From CAVRIA01 sp963721115 (GTDB lineage: Bacteria; Desulfobacterota; Binatia; HRBIN30; CADEER01), in assembly GCA_963721115.1 (NCBI GenBank), contig CAVRIA010000004.1, positions 682,001-746,000 of the forward strand: a DNA stretch of 64,000 nt, read 5' to 3'. The translations under genes were made by a program, and so were the position numbers. The notes below the pieces were generated by a model. The model was not told where the DNA came from. It searched no databases and worked only from the letters and a program-made list of their open reading frames with translations. This document shows, in pieces, positions 1-11,500 of this stretch. Position 1 is the stretch's first letter, and each line of letters starts with the position of its first letter.

Positions 1-1001
1 GCGGCTGAAGAGCGCGTCGAGGTCGCCCTCTCCCTGCTCCTCGCGCGCCTTCTGCAGCTGGGCGTTGATCGCCGCGTCGTAGGACGCGCGGTCGACGGCG
101 CGGAAGACCCCGATCGGAGAGGGGAACTTGGGCGGCTGCATGGTACTGAGGAGGAAGGCGAGCGCGTCGTCCCGCTCGTCGTGAACGAGCAGATCGCTCT
201 CGCCGAAGCCCTTGCCGAGCTCGACCACCTCGAGGCGGTGGCCGGACATGCGAATTCCCTTGTCGCGGTTCTTTCCGAACACCAGCGGCTTGCCGTGCTC
301 GAGGACGAGCTGCGTGTCGGCCTTCGTCTCCTTGTCGGTCAGGGGGGCGAAGGCGCCGTCGTTGAAGATATTGCAGTTCTGCAGGATCTCGACGAACGAC
401 GTCCCGCGGTGCTCGTGGGCGCGGCGCAGGGTCTCCTGCAGGTGCTTCGCCTCCACGTCGATGGTGCGGGCGACGAAGGTGCCCTCGGCGCCGAGCGCGA
501 CCGAGATCGGGTGCAGCGGGTAGTCGATCGATCCGAGGGGCGTCGACTTCGTCACCTTGCCGAGCTCGGAGGTCGGCGAGTACTGGCCCTTGGTCAGACC
601 GTAGATGCGGTTGTTGAAGAGCAGGATGTTGACGTCGACGTTGCGCCGCAGGATGTGCAGCAGATGGTTGCCGCCGATGCTGAGACCGTCACCGTCGCCC
701 GTCACCACCCAGATCGACAGCTCGGGGCGGGTCGCCTTGAGGCCCGAGGCGATGGCCGGGGCGCGTCCGTGAATGGAGTGGAAGCCGTACGTGTTCATGT
801 AGTACGGGAAGCGGCTCGAGCAGCCGATGCCGGAGATGAAGACGATTTCTCTCGCGGCACGCCCAGCTCGGGTAGGAGCTTCTGCACCTGGGCGAGGATG
901 GAATAGTCGCCGCACCCGGGGCACCAGCGCACGTCTTGGTTGGTGACGAAATCCTTGCGGGTCAACTTCGGTACGGCTGCGTTCGAGCTCATCTTCTTCA
1001 T
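1..1001 (-). CDS. korB: 2-oxoacid:ferredoxin oxidoreductase, beta subunit (KorB type), cut by left edge
   Basis: Beta subunit of the enzyme that oxidatively decarboxylates a 2-oxoacid (2-oxoglutarate is likeliest) to acyl-CoA and passes electrons to ferredoxin; it binds thiamine diphosphate and an Fe-S cluster. The N-terminus shows the family motif VRWCPGCGDYSIL, and after a frame change the chain continues with ISGIGCSSRFPYYMNTYG and the ThDP signature VTGDGDGLSIGGNH. The start ATG overlaps the korA stop as ATGA, so the two subunits are translationally coupled; a second ATG lies 9 bases downstream. A base appears to be missing near 853, in the run coding REK-IVF (three A on the minus strand where four would keep frame). 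The C-terminus runs off the window. Substrate preference is inferred from the family, not shown. Confidence 0.9.
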
Positions 1002-2873
1002 GCCTCCAGCAGGCGCTGCGCCTTGGCGGTGATCTCGCTCACCTTGAACGGCTGTCCCTGGATCTTGTTCAGGCCGACGGCGTCGATGAGGAACTCGGCG
1101 CGCAGCACCTTGAGCAGTTGGCCGAGGTTCAGCTCCGGCACCAGCACCTTCTTGAACCGCGCCAGGATGTCTCCGAGGTCGGAAGGCAGCGGGTTGAGGT
1201 AGCGCAGGTGCACGTGCGAGACCTTCTTTCCTTCCTCGCGCAGCGCGCGGGTCGCCGACTCGATCGCACCGTACGTGCTTCCCCAGCCGATCACCAGCAG
1301 GTCGCCTTCCTCGGGGCCGTGGATCTCGGTCGGCGGGATCTCGCGCGCGATGCCGGCGATCTTGCGGTAGCGCACCCGCACCATCTGCTCGTGGTTGGCC
1401 GGTGCGTAGCTGACGTTGCCGGTCAGGTAGTCCTTCTCGAGGCCGCCGATGCGGTGCTCGAGGTCCGGGTGTGCCGGGGATCGCCCACGGGCGCGACAGC
1501 GTCGTCGGGTCGCGCAGGTACGGGTAGTATCCCTTGGGATCGGTGCGGAATTGGATCTCGATCGGCGGCAGGGAATCGGCCTTGGGAATCTCCCAGGGCT
1601 CGGCGCCGTTGGCGAGGTAGCCGTCCGACAACAGGAAGACCGGGGTCATGTACGTCACCGCGATGCGCACCGCCTCGAAGGCGGTGCGGAAGCATTCGGC
1701 GGGAGTGGCGGGGGCGAGGATGGGCACCGGCGAGTCGCTGTTGCGGCCGTACAGCGCGAGCAGGAGATCGGCCTGTTCCGTCTTGGTCGGCAGGCCGGTG
1801 CTCGGCCCGCCGCGCTGGATGTCGGCGATCACCAGCGGCAGCTCGACGCTCACCGCCAGGTTGATCGTCTCGGCCTTGAGGCAGACGCCGGGACCGCTGG
1901 TGGTGGTGATGGCGACGGCACCTCCGAAGGCGGCGCCCAGGGCGGCGCCGACGCCGGCGATCTCGTCCTCGGCCTGGAACGTGTAGACGTTGAAGTTTTT
2001 GTAGGTCGACAGCTCGTGCAGGATGTCGCTCGCCGGCGTGATCGGGTAGCTGCCGAGGAACAGCGGCCGCCCGGCGCGCCGCGCGGCGGCGACGAAGCCG
2101 AGCGCGGTGGCGGCGTTGCCGGTGATGTTGCGGTAGTGGCCCGGAGCGATGGCGGCCGGCTTCACCCGGTAGGAGGTGCGGAACATCTCGGTCGTCTCGC
2201 CGAAGTTGTAGCCGGCCTTCAGCACCCGCACGTTGGCTTCCGCCAGGGGCGCATTCTTCTTGAAGCGCTGCTCGATCCACTTGATGGTCGGCTCGATGGG
2301 GCGATGGAAGAGCCACGAGGTCAAGCCCAGGGCGAAGAAGTTGCGCGAGCGCATCATGGTGCGCGTCGGTAGCTGCATGTCGCGCAGGGCGTTGATTGTC
2401 AGCTTGCTGATCTCGACCTGGAAGAGCTGAAAGCGGTCGAGCGAGCCGTCGGTCAGCGGGTTGGTGGCGAACTCCGCCTTCTTGGTGTTCTGCTCGGTGA
2501 ACTGCTCCTTGTCGACGATGAGGATTCCGTTCGGCTGGAGGTCACCGACGTTGACCTTCAGGGCCGCCGGGTTCATCGCCACCAGCACGTCCGGCGTGTC
2601 CCCGGGGGTGAAGACGTCCTGGCTGGAGAAGTGGAGCTGGAACCCGCTGACGCCGGCGAGCGTTCCCGCCGGGGCGCGGATCTCGGCCGGGAAATCGGGC
2701 AGAGTGCTCAGGTCGTTGCCGGCCAGGGCGGTCTCGTTGGTGAAGTGCATGCCGGCCAGCTGCATGCCGTCGCCCGAATCGCCGGCGAAGCGAATGACGA
2801 CGTGCTCGCGCTCCTCGACATGATTGGCCGAAGCCTGCTCAGCCGCCTCTGCGGCGGCGGTTTCTGATTGCAT
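998..2873 (-). CDS. korA: 2-oxoacid:ferredoxin oxidoreductase, alpha subunit (gamma-alpha fusion, KorA type), one frameshift
   Basis: Partner of KorB. The N-terminal third is the gamma-type domain (VVIRFAGDSGDGMQLAG), followed by the pyrimidine-binding alpha domain with TTSGPGVCLKAETINLA and ADIQRGGPSTGLPTKTEQAD, and a C-terminal transketolase-like part ending in KAQRLLEA. The length of about 625 residues is normal for the fused form. The start is set by GGGAGG five bases before the ATG. Near 1470 the frame shifts: the first frame reads WAIPGTPG and the next continues LEHRIGGLEKDYLTGN, which one extra base explains. Both halves are well conserved, so I treat this as a sequence error rather than a pseudogene. 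It forms an operon with korB through a 4-base overlap. Confidence 0.92.
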
Positions 2874-2961
2874 ACCGACCTCCCGATTCTTCCCTCACCA
2901 CATCTGCCCAAGCCCTGCGCGGTCCGGCGAAAACGACATTTCGCGCCGCGTTCCATCCCGA

Positions 2962-2990
2962 CCTATAGCGATGGCCCTGAGCCAATTCAA
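2962..2990 (-). promoter_or_regulatory. korA: Candidate sigma-70 promoter for korAB
   Basis: On the minus strand, TTGAAT (2990-2985) and TATAGG (2967-2962) are separated by exactly 17 bases. Each hexamer matches 4 of 6 consensus positions. The predicted transcript would start near 2955 and carry a leader of about 80 bases before korA. It sits in the otherwise empty 211-base gap between korA and the RNase G gene. Prediction by eye only. Confidence 0.5.
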
Positions 2991-3084
2991 CAAGGGGTTG
3001 CGGCTTCGGCCGCGCGCTCGCCCCGCCGCGCGGCGGCGGAAGGGGCTCGGAGTCGGCTCTCCGCCGATCGCTCTGCAGGGAGGC

Positions 3085-4674
3085 TCAGGCGGTACCGGGC
3101 ACGGCGGCGACAGGGGTGACGGAGTACTCGACCGGCGGCCTGTCGCTGGTGTGACTGAGCAACACCTCGATCTCGAGCTCGCGCTCGAGCTCGCGCAGCG
3201 CCGCCGGCTCCTCCTGGGCGAGGAAGGCGGCCACCGACGGATGCAGGTGCACGACCACCTGCTGCAGGGGGGCGTTCATGGTCGCCTCGCGCCGGATGCG
3301 GCGCAGTACCTCGTAGGCGATGGTGGCGGTTCCCTTGATGGTGCCCTTGCCGTCGCAGGTCGGGCAGGTCTCGCACAGGCGCTGGGCGAGGCTCTCTCGC
3401 GTGCGCTGGCGCGTCATCTCCACCAGCCCCAGGTCGGAGAAGCCGACGATGTTGGCGCGCGCCTTGTCCGTCTTGAGAGCGTCGGTGAGCGCCGCCAGCA
3501 CTTCCTTGCGGTGCTCGAGGCTCTCCATGTCGATGAAGTCGAGGATGATCAGGCCGCCGATGTTGCGCAGGCGCAGCTGGTCGACGATCACGCGGGCCGC
3601 CTCCATGTTGGTGCGCAGGGCGGTCTCCTGCAGATCCGTCTTGCCGACGAAGCGCCCGGTGTTGACGTCGACCGCGGTGAGCGCCTCGGTGTGGTCGATG
3701 ACGATGTGTCCGCCCGACTTGAGCCATACCCGGCGCTCCAGGGCCTTGGCGATCTGCGCCTCGATTCCGTAGCGCTCGAAGATGGGCTCGGTGTGGTCGT
3801 ACAGGTCGACGCGCGGGCGGGCGCGCGGCATCACGCTGTCGATGAAGTCGAGGATGCGCTGGTAGTCGCGCCGGTTGTCGATCACCACCCGCGTCACGTC
3901 GTTGGCCGATAGGTCGCGGATCGTGCGCAGGATGACGTCGAGGTCGCTGTGCAGCAGCGCCGGCGCCGGCATGGTCTCGGCCTTGCGAGCGAGGCGACTC
4001 CACAGCTTGCGCAGAAGGCGCAGGTCGGACTGGATCTCGCGCTTGGAAACGCCCTCGCACGCGGTGCGGATGATGATGCCGCCCGGGTTGGAGGCGACCG
4101 CCTCGACCGCCTCGCGCAGGCGCACGCGCTCGTCCTCGCTCTCGATGCGGCGGGAGACGCCGATCTGGCGGCTGAGCGGCAGGTAGACCAGGTAGCGGCC
4201 GGGCAGGGAGATGTTCGACGTCACTCGCGCCCCCTTGCTGCCCATGGGTTCCTTGCTGATCTGGACGATGACGTCCTGGCCCTTCTGCAGGCGCTCCTCG
4301 ATCGGAGGCAGAGGGGTGGGGATGGCCGATTCGACGCGCGGGACCACGGCGGGCGAGTCGGCGGCGTCCAGGTCGCTCGGACTGGCGCCGGGGCCCGACG
4401 GCGCCGGGGCGAAGGTCGCTTCGTTGAGCGTGTACTCCTCGGCGTTGAGCGGGTAGAAGTCGGCGCCGGGTAGGAAGGCGGCCTTGGCGAGGCCGACGTC
4501 GACGAAGGCGGCTTGCATGCCCGGCAGCACCCGCATCACGCGTCCCTTGTAAATGCTTCCGGCGATGCCCCGTTCGCGCGACCGCTCGATCTGGATCTCG
4601 ACCAGTCGCGCGTTCTCCATCGTGGCAACCCGCGCCTCCTGGGGCGTGGAGTTGATGATGATCTGGCGGGGCAC
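3085..4674 (-). CDS. rng: Ribonuclease G/E family endoribonuclease
   Basis: Single-strand-specific endoribonuclease of the RNase E/G family, cytoplasmic, acting in rRNA maturation and mRNA decay. About 529 residues, close to the size of RNase G. An S1-type domain follows the start (GSIYKGRVMRVLPGMQAAFV), interrupted by a proline-rich insert. The catalytic region has VDVNTGRFVGKTDL and GGLIILDFIDM, which carry the two metal-binding aspartates, and a zinc-link CETCPTCDGKGT. The start is a GTG (VPRQIIINSTPQEARVA) only five bases after the stop of the upstream radical SAM gene, so the two are probably co-transcribed; longer upstream readings are not protein-like. This pairing with the radical SAM/DUF2344 gene is, as I recall, common in deltaproteobacteria. 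Confidence 0.93.
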   Translation of the reverse strand: MPRQIIINSTPQEARVATMENARLVEIQIERSRERGIAGSIYKGRVMRVLPGMQAAFVDVGLAKAAFLPGADFYPLNAEEYTLNEATFAPAPSGPGASPSDLDAADSPAVVPRVESAIPTPLPPIEERLQKGQDVIVQISKEPMGSKGARVTSNISLPGRYLVYLPLSRQIGVSRRIESEDERVRLREAVEAVASNPGGIIIRTACEGVSKREIQSDLRLLRKLWSRLARKAETMPAPALLHSDLDVILRTIRDLSANDVTRVVIDNRRDYQRILDFIDSVMPRARPRVDLYDHTEPIFERYGIEAQIAKALERRVWLKSGGHIVIDHTEALTAVDVNTGRFVGKTDLQETALRTNMEAARVIVDQLRLRNIGGLIILDFIDMESLEHRKEVLAALTDALKTDKARANIVGFSDLGLVEMTRQRTRESLAQRLCETCPTCDGKGTIKGTATIAYEVLRRIRREATMNAPLQQVVVHLHPSVAAFLAQEEPAALRELERELEIEVLLSHTSDRPPVEYSVTPVAAVPGTA

Positions 4675-4679
4675 CGGAA

Positions 4680-7513
4680 TCAGGCGGTCAGCGTCGCGGC
4701 GCGCGGCTCGGGCGCCGGCGCGTCGTCGTAGAAGGCGTGGGTTTTGCGCATGGGCAGCGCCCGGGCGATTGCGGCGTCGATGCCGAGAACAGCCGCCAGC
4801 AGGTCGCTCGGCTTGATCGAGCCGGCGCTGGAGAAGCACACGTCCAGCTCGAGCCGGGTAGGCTCGGAGCGCTGCAGGCGCCGGACGAGCGGGCGGGCGT
4901 CGATCTCGCGATCCCCCTTTCCGGTGTGCTTGCGGACGGCGAAGCTGGCGGCGCCGCGAAAGATGTCGAGTCGCTCGTCGATCCAGCTCCCCCGTCGCCG
5001 TTGAAGAGACCGTCGATGGCGATGTCGTAGCGGAAGCCGTTCAGACCGTGCTCCGGGCTGGGCGCGCGCAACGCGATGGCGCGCGCCTCGACGACCGAGA
5101 AGCCCTCCGGGAGCTGGGCGCCGAACGCTCGCCCCACCTCCGCGGCGTCGAGGTCGGCGGTCAGATCGATGTCCAGCACCTCGCACTCGCTCTCCGCCCC
5201 CAGCGGCAAGCCGGGGCTGAAGCGCATGCGCGGCTGCGGGTGGAAGCCGCGCGAGAAGGCGAGGGGCAGGCCGGCGCGGCTGGCGGCGCGCGCGAAGACC
5301 TGGATCAGCTCCAAATGGCTGATGAAGCGGGCGCGGTCCAGCTTCCGATACGTCACCCGCACGCGCAGCCGTGGCGCCGCCGGGTCCTCGAGCGCGACCG
5401 GGGGGACGAGGCCTTCGGACGCGGCGCTCAACCACTCCTCGGCGTTGCCGAGCCCGCGCGACGGAGCCGGCGGCGCCTGCGGGCGATCGGCCGCCGTCCC
5501 CGATCCGCTCCACCGGCCGACCTGCCGGCGCCCGGCACCTGTCGCTCGTCGCCCCGCCTGCGGCCGCGGATCTTGTGCCAGCCGCGCGGCTCCCAGCTGC
5601 CGGACCCGTCGCCGCCCTGCACGGTTACCTGAGCCCAGTTGTCGATCGCGCCGCCGCGATGCTCGCTCCCCTTGGCGCCGTGCACGTGGTAGGTGACGTT
5701 GCGCACGGTCTTGAAGTCGCACGCGCCGCAGTAGGTGCACCGCTCGATGCTGCAGTCCGGCGTCAGGCGCCCCTCCACGGCGAGGGCCAGCTCGCGCTGC
5801 AGAAACTGCTTCGTCACGCCGCTGCTCAGGTGATCCCAGGGCAGCACCTCGTTCAGGAAGCGCCGACGCAGGTAGTGCGCCGGCTCGATTCCGGTCTCGC
5901 GGAAGGCGCGCTCCCAGAGGTCGAAGCGGCAGAACTCGGTCCAGCCGTCGAAACGGCAGCCGAGCCGGTAGGCGGCGAGCAGCAGGGTGCCGAGGCGGCG
6001 GTCGCCGCGCGAGAAGACTCCTTCGAGGTACGACGTCCGCGCGTCGTGCCACTTGAAGCGGATGTGCCGTCGCGACAGCTCGCGCCGCAGCAGCGACTGG
6101 CGCGCCCCCGTCTCGGCGACATCGATCTGCGCGGCCCACTGGAAGGGGGTGTGCGGCTTGGGCACGAAGGTCGACACACTGGCGGTCACGTCGGCCCGAC
6201 TGGGTCCCGCCGCCGCCACCTTGGCGGACAGGTCGGGGATGCCGAGCAGGTCGCTCTCCTCCTCGCCCGGCAGGCCGAGCATGAAGTAGAGCTTCAAGCT
6301 CCTCCAGCCGAGGGTGAAGATCTGGCGCGCTGCTTCGATCAGCTCCTCTTCCCGGTACTCTTTCTGGATCACGTCGCGCATGCGCTGCGATCCCGCCTCC
6401 GGCGCCAGGGTGAATCCGGTCTTGCGAACGCGCTGGATCTGCTCCAGCAGGGAGGGCGCCAACGCGTCGACGCGCGTCGACGGAAGAGAAACGGCGACGC
6501 GCTGTTGCGAGAACTTGTTCATCAGCTCGGTGAGCACCGGATTGACGCAGCTGTAGTCGCCGGTGCTGAGGCTGAGCAGGGACAGCTCGTCGGTGCCGGT
6601 CGCCGCCACCGCCCGCTCCGCCTGCGCCAGGACCCGGCGCGGGTCGCGCTCGCGCAGCGGCCGATAGATGTAGCCCGCCTGGCAGAAGCGACAGCCCTTG
6701 ACGCAGCCGCGCATGACCTCGAGGCTTGGGCGGCCGTGCACGACCTTGATGTTCGGCACCACGTGCGTCTCGGCGAGAGGCACCGTGTCGAGGTCGCGCA
6801 GGATGCGCTTCCCGACCGCCCGAGGCACGCCCTCGCGCAACGGCCTGACGTCGACCAGGCGCCCGTCGCCCGCATGGACCGCGCCGTACAACGACGGGCA
6901 CGTACACGCCCTCGATTTTCGCCAGCGCGCGCAGCAGCGACGTGCGGTCGACGCGGTCCCAGTCGCGGTAGACGTCGCAGATCTCGCCCACTGCCTCCTC
7001 ACCGTCGCCGAGCAGAACGGCGTCGAGGAAGTCGGCCAACGGCTCGGGGTTGAACGCGCACGGCCCGCCGGCGATCACCAACGGGTCGCGGGCGCCGCGC
7101 TCGGCGGCGAGGAGCGGAATGCCGCCGAGGTCGAGCATGGCGAGCACGTTGGTGTAGGTGAGCTCGTACTGGAGGCTGAAGCCGACGATGTGAAACTGTC
7201 CGAGCGGCGTGTAGCTCTCGAGCGACACCAGCGGCTGGCGATCGCGCCGCATCAGCGCCTCCAGGTCGATCCAGGGCGCGTACACGCGCTCCGCGTAGAC
7301 GTCGTCGCGGCGGTTCAACAAGTCGTACAGGATCTGCAGGCCGGGGTGCGACTGGGCGATCTCGTAGACTTCGGGGAAGGCGAGGGCGAAATGGACGTCG
7401 ACCGCGCGCGGATCCTTGCGTACGGCGCCGCGTTCGTTGCCCAGATAGCGTCCCGGCTTCTCGACCTGTGCCAGCAAACGCTCGTATGTCCGCGCAGAGA
7501 AACTCAACCTCAC
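4680..7513 (-). CDS. B12-binding-type radical SAM protein with C-terminal DUF2344 (TIGR03960 + TIGR03936), three frameshifts
   Basis: Large radical SAM protein of unknown substrate. The N-terminal part (EKPGRYLGNERGAV, GFSLQYELTYTNVLAMLDLG) matches the B12-binding-like region of TIGR03960. The radical SAM core follows with the cluster motif RGCVKGCRFCQAGYIYRP, then a C-terminal four-cysteine stretch (CSIERCTYCGACDFK). The last 230 residues are the DUF2344 domain (KLDRARFISHLELIQVFARA, GFHPQPRMRFSPGLPLG). Frames change near 6897, between about 5440 and 5540, and near 4990 within a five-G run; all parts remain conserved, so these look like indel errors. The start is GTG 7513 or TTG 7507, the latter with GGAGG five bases upstream. 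The stop is five bases before RNase G. A link to RNA or tRNA modification is a guess from the neighbour only. Confidence 0.85.
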
Positions 7514-7580
7514 CTCCCCGGTCCGAGAAGGGCGGGATGATAGGTGGAAGGCCTGAGCAGCGCAAACCGGGGTCGCGTTC

Positions 7581-7609
7581 TTGACTTCAAAACAGTGGCT
7601 ACGTATGGT
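7581..7609 (+). promoter_or_regulatory. Candidate sigma-70 promoter for the HNH endonuclease gene
   Basis: TTGACT (7581-7586) and TATGGT (7604-7609) are separated by exactly 17 bases, giving 5 of 6 and 4 of 6 consensus matches. Transcription would begin about 30 bases before the HNH gene. The site lies in the 134-base divergent gap shared with the radical SAM gene. Confidence 0.55.
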
Positions 7610-7647
7610 CCCGCGAACTTCATGCAACCCGATCGAGCAGGACGCCG

Positions 7648-8262
7648 ATGGCGGAGGGTGGGGTAGTTCTCAACACCAAAGTCCTGGTGCTGAACCGGCA
7701 CTTCCTGCCGGTCCACATCACCTCGGTGCGCCGGGCATTTTCGCTTTTGTATCAGGGGGTTGCGGAGGCAGTTAACGAGCAGTACCAGACTTTCGACTTC
7801 GCTAGCTGGAGCGAGCTGTCGGTATCGCTCAACGACGAATCGGTCGGCCTGGTCGATCGCATCATCCGCGTCCCGCGCGTGATTCTCCTCATCGGCTACG
7901 ACCGCGTCCCCAAGCGCCAGGTGCGCTTCAGCCGTTTCAACGTCTACGCCCGCGACCGCAACACCTGCCAGTACTGCGGCAAGCGCTTCTCCCGCCAGGA
8001 CCTCAACTTGGACCACGTCATCCCGCGTTCGCGGGGCGGCACGTCGCACTGGGAGAACATCGTTTGCTCCTGCCATGCCTGCAATCGGCAAAAAGGGGGT
8101 CGCACGCCCTTCGAGGCGGGCATGAAGCTGCTGCGATCTCCGCGGCGGCCGGAATGGACGCCGTTCATGCTGGAGACCTTCAGCCTGCGCCGCTACCGGG
8201 AGTGGCTGCCCTTTCTATCCAGCGTCGACGCCGCCTACTGGAACACGGAGCTGCTTCCGTAG
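7648..8262 (+). CDS. HNH endonuclease family protein
   Basis: A 204-residue protein with a C-terminal HNH nuclease fold. Visible motifs are CQYCGKRFSRQDLNLDHV and IPRSRGGTSHWENIVCSC with a following HACNRQKGG; the two CxxC pairs bind structural zinc, and the LDHV and N residues make the metal site. The N-terminal 80 residues (NTKVLVLNRHFLPVHITSVR) are typical of stand-alone HNH proteins found beside housekeeping genes rather than in mobile elements. It is divergent from the radical SAM/RNase G operon and has its own good promoter. No partner methylase is near, so it is not an evident restriction enzyme. The role is unknown; DNA repair or recombination is possible. Confidence 0.85.
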   Translation: MAEGGVVLNTKVLVLNRHFLPVHITSVRRAFSLLYQGVAEAVNEQYQTFDFASWSELSVSLNDESVGLVDRIIRVPRVILLIGYDRVPKRQVRFSRFNVYARDRNTCQYCGKRFSRQDLNLDHVIPRSRGGTSHWENIVCSCHACNRQKGGRTPFEAGMKLLRSPRRPEWTPFMLETFSLRRYREWLPFLSSVDAAYWNTELLP

Positions 8263-8308
8263 GGACCGGCCTTGCCCCCAATCCGCCCCACCGCCCGGCC
8301 ACCGGCCG

Positions 8309-8443
8309 GGTTGTTGGGTTGTTGGTTGTTGGAGGTTGAACACCAACGGCGAACGATCCGACAGCCTTCGGCTCGTTGCGCCGACGTGTCGAATTCTTGG
8401 ACGGAGCCAACATTGGACACCAACAACGAACAACCCAACAACC
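8309..8443. repeat. Intergenic inverted-repeat element with TTGTTGG-word arms (copy 1)
   Basis: A left arm at 8309-8332 (built of GGTTGTTGG words) is matched in inverted orientation by a right arm at 8420-8443, with one mismatch in 24 positions. The 87 bases between the arms show no protein-like reading. The element lies between the HNH gene and the smc promoter. The same arm words recur near 20950, 28416 and 29582. There is no transposase, and no target duplication that I can see. Confidence 0.75.
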
Positions 8444-8485
8444 TTCCGCCGTTTGACGGTGCTGCGCAAAAGGTTGAAGCTTTTC

Positions 8486-8514
8486 TTGACAGGTGGAATC
8501 CCGCTGTGAGATGG
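8486..8514 (+). promoter_or_regulatory. smc: Possible promoter for smc-ftsY
   Basis: A perfect -35 hexamer TTGACA (8486-8491) lies about 80 bases before smc. The expected -10 region (AGATGG or GATGGT, 17-18 bases downstream) is a weak match. Only the -35 is convincing. Confidence 0.35.
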
Positions 8515-8571
8515 TACAGCATCTGGTGGTGGCGGAGGTGAGGCGGCACTGGATGTGGTGGTGGAGCGGGC

Positions 8572-11500
8572 ATGCGCATCAAACAGCTCGAGCTAATCGG
8601 CTTTAAGTCCTTCCCCAACAGGACCGTTCTCGACATCCCGCACGGCGTCTCGGGCGTGGTCGGTCCGAACGGCTGCGGCAAGTCGAACATCGTCGACGCC
8701 ATCCGTTGGGTCCTCGGTGAGCAGAGCCCGAAGCATCTGCGCGGCGATGCCATGGAGGCGGTGATCTTCAACGGCAACGAGCGCCTCGCCCCGCTCGGCA
8801 TGGCCGAGGTGTCCCTGACCTTCGAGAACGACACGCCGCCGCCCCCGGCGACCGATCTCGATCTGGAGGTTTCCTCGATCCCGGCGCACTTCCGCGATCT
8901 GAGCGAGATCATGATCACGCGCCGCTACTTCCGCTCCGGCGAGTCGGAGTACTTCATCAACAAGACGGCGTGCCGCCTGAAGGACATCACGGAGCTGTTT
9001 CTCGGCACCGGGGTCGGATCCAAGGCGTACGCGATCATCGAGCAGGGGCGGGTCGAGCAGCTGATCAACGCCAAGCCGGAGGACCGGCGGCTGTTCATCG
9101 AGGAGGCGGCGGGGACGACGCTCTACCGGAGCCGCAAGCTGGCGGCCGAGCGCAAGATGGAGCGCACGCGCGAAAACCTCAACCGCGTGAACGACGTCCT
9201 GCGCGAGATCGACCGGCAGATCCAGTACCTCGAGCGGCAGGCGAAGAAGGCGGAGACGCACCGGCGCCTCAGCGAAGAGGTGCGCGGCCTGGAGCTGCGG
9301 CTGGCGGGAAGCCAGTGGCTCGAGCTGCAGCGGCAGCTGCGCGATCTCGAGGCGCGGCGTCAGACTCTGCTCGAGGAGGAAGAGCGCCTGCGCGCGGCGA
9401 TCCAGGGCGGCGAGGAGACCGAGCAGGTCGCGGCGGCGGCGTTGAGCGCGGCGGAGCAGCGCCAGGCGGCGACCCGCGAAAGCCTGGCGGTCCTCGACGC
9501 GGAACGGCAGAGCCTGCTCGAGCGCATCGAGCTCCTCGGTCGGGAGCGCGAGGAGCGCGAGCGGCGCCGCGCCCGCCTGGCCGAGGATCTGGAGGCAATG
9601 GACGCGGCGCGGCGGCAGAACGAGGCGCGCCTGCGGGAAGCCGAGGGAGAGCGCGAGGCGTCCGCCCAGTACCTCCTGTTCGACGAAGGAGAGCTCAGCG
9701 GTCGCGAGCGCGAGCTGGAGGAGGCGCGCGCTGCGTTGACCGAGATGCAGAGCGCGCTGGAGGCGGCCAAGAGCGCGCTGGTCGAGCATATGACGCGCGA
9801 CGTCGAGGCGCGCAATGCGGCCTCGGCCCTGGAGCGTCGCCGCGAGGACGTCGCCCGCCAGCTCGACAAGCGACACGCCGAGGACGAGGCGCTGCAGGGG
9901 CGTCTGCGCGACATCGAGGCGCAGGCCGAGGCGCGCCGGCAGGACCTGGCGGCGCTGCGCGCCGAGCTGGCCGCGGCCACCGGCGAGCAGGAAGCGCGTG
10001 CCGAGGAAGTCCGCGCCCTGGCCGAGACCCGCCGTCGCTGGGATCGCCGTGCCAGCGAGCTCGAGGGGATCCTGGTGCAGACCCGATCTCGGCTCGAGTC
10101 GCTCGAGCAGATCCAGCAGAACTACGAGGGCTTTCACCGCGGGGTGCGGGCGATCATGCGGTCCGAGCAGCACGCCGAGGGCGTGCTCGGCGTGGTGGCG
10201 GACGTCATCGACATCCCCGAGCAGTACGAACGCGCGGTGGCCGCGGTTCTCGGCGAGCGCCTGCAGTACGTGATCGTGCAGGGAGAGGAGCAGGGCGCCG
10301 GCGCGGTGGACATGCTGCGCCGCGAAGCGTCGGGCCGCGGCAGCTTCATCCCGCTGAATCCGCGGCCCGGGGACATGAGCGGTGCCGCGTCCATGAACGG
10401 CACCTCGCAGCGGCTGCTCGATCTGGTTCGCTTCGATCAGTCGTTCCGCGGCGTCGCGGAGGTGCTTCTCGGAGAGGTGGTGTTGGTCCCGGACCTGACG
10501 TCGGCGGTCGCCCTGTGGAGGCGCAACGGCGTGCGCGTGACCCTGGTCACTCCCGAAGGAGACGTGATCGATTCGTCGGGCGTGATCACCGGCGGCAGCG
10601 ACCGGCCGATCGAGGAGGAGATCCTCGCCCGCCGGCGCGAGATCGAGGGCTTGCGGCTGACCGACGAGGCCACGGCGATCGAGCTGGCCGAGGTGCGCGC
10701 CGAGCAGGAACGGGTGGCGGCCCGGGTGGCCGAGGCGGAGGCGGCGGTGAAGGCTCTCGGCGAGGGGGCGCACGAGCTGACGGTGCGCATCGTCTCAGCG
10801 GAAAAGGACGTCGAGCGTCTCGACCTCGAGCGTCCGCAGTGCCTCAGTCGTCGCGAGGTCGCGCGCTACGAGATCGAGGCGCTGCTCGAAGACGCGGCGG
10901 TGGCGGAGCAGGAGCTCGGCGCGCTGCGCGCGCGGCTGGAGAATCTCGGCGCGCAGCGCCAGACCCTCGAGGAGGAGGCGGCGGCGCGGCGCCGGGACGC
11001 GGAGGAGACGGCGCGCCGGGCAGAGGACCTGAACGCCGAGGTGACCGCCATGAAGGTGCGGGTCGCCGAGCGACGCGAGCGCCAGCAGGCGGCGGCGGCG
11101 CGTGTCGAGTCCGTGCGCCGGCAGCAGGGCGAGCTGGCCGAGCGCGAAGCGGCGAGCAAGGCGGACCTGGCAAACGCGGCGCGCGAGCGCGACGAGCTGG
11201 AGCGCAGCATCGAGAGCGGCCGCGCGCGCGAAGCCGAGCAGGCGCAACGGCGCGCCTCCCTGCAGGGAGAGGTGGAGGCGGGAGCCGAGGCGGTGCGGCG
11301 CCTGGCGGAGGAGGTGTCGGCTCGCGCCCGCGAGGTGCGCCAACTGCACGGGACGCTCGACGGCGCGCGCCAGGAGCGGAGCGAGGTCGACCTGGCTCGC
11401 TCCGAGGTGCGGCTGCGCGCCGAGCACCTGAGCGAGGCGATGCGGGAGAAGTACGAGGCCGATCTCGCCCAGTCCGTCGAGACGGCGGCGGAGCCCGAGC

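Noticed and set aside
8593..10773. A 726-residue minus-strand frame opposite smc
   Set aside because: Shadow of the SMC coiled coil; repetitive leucine/arginine composition, no motif.
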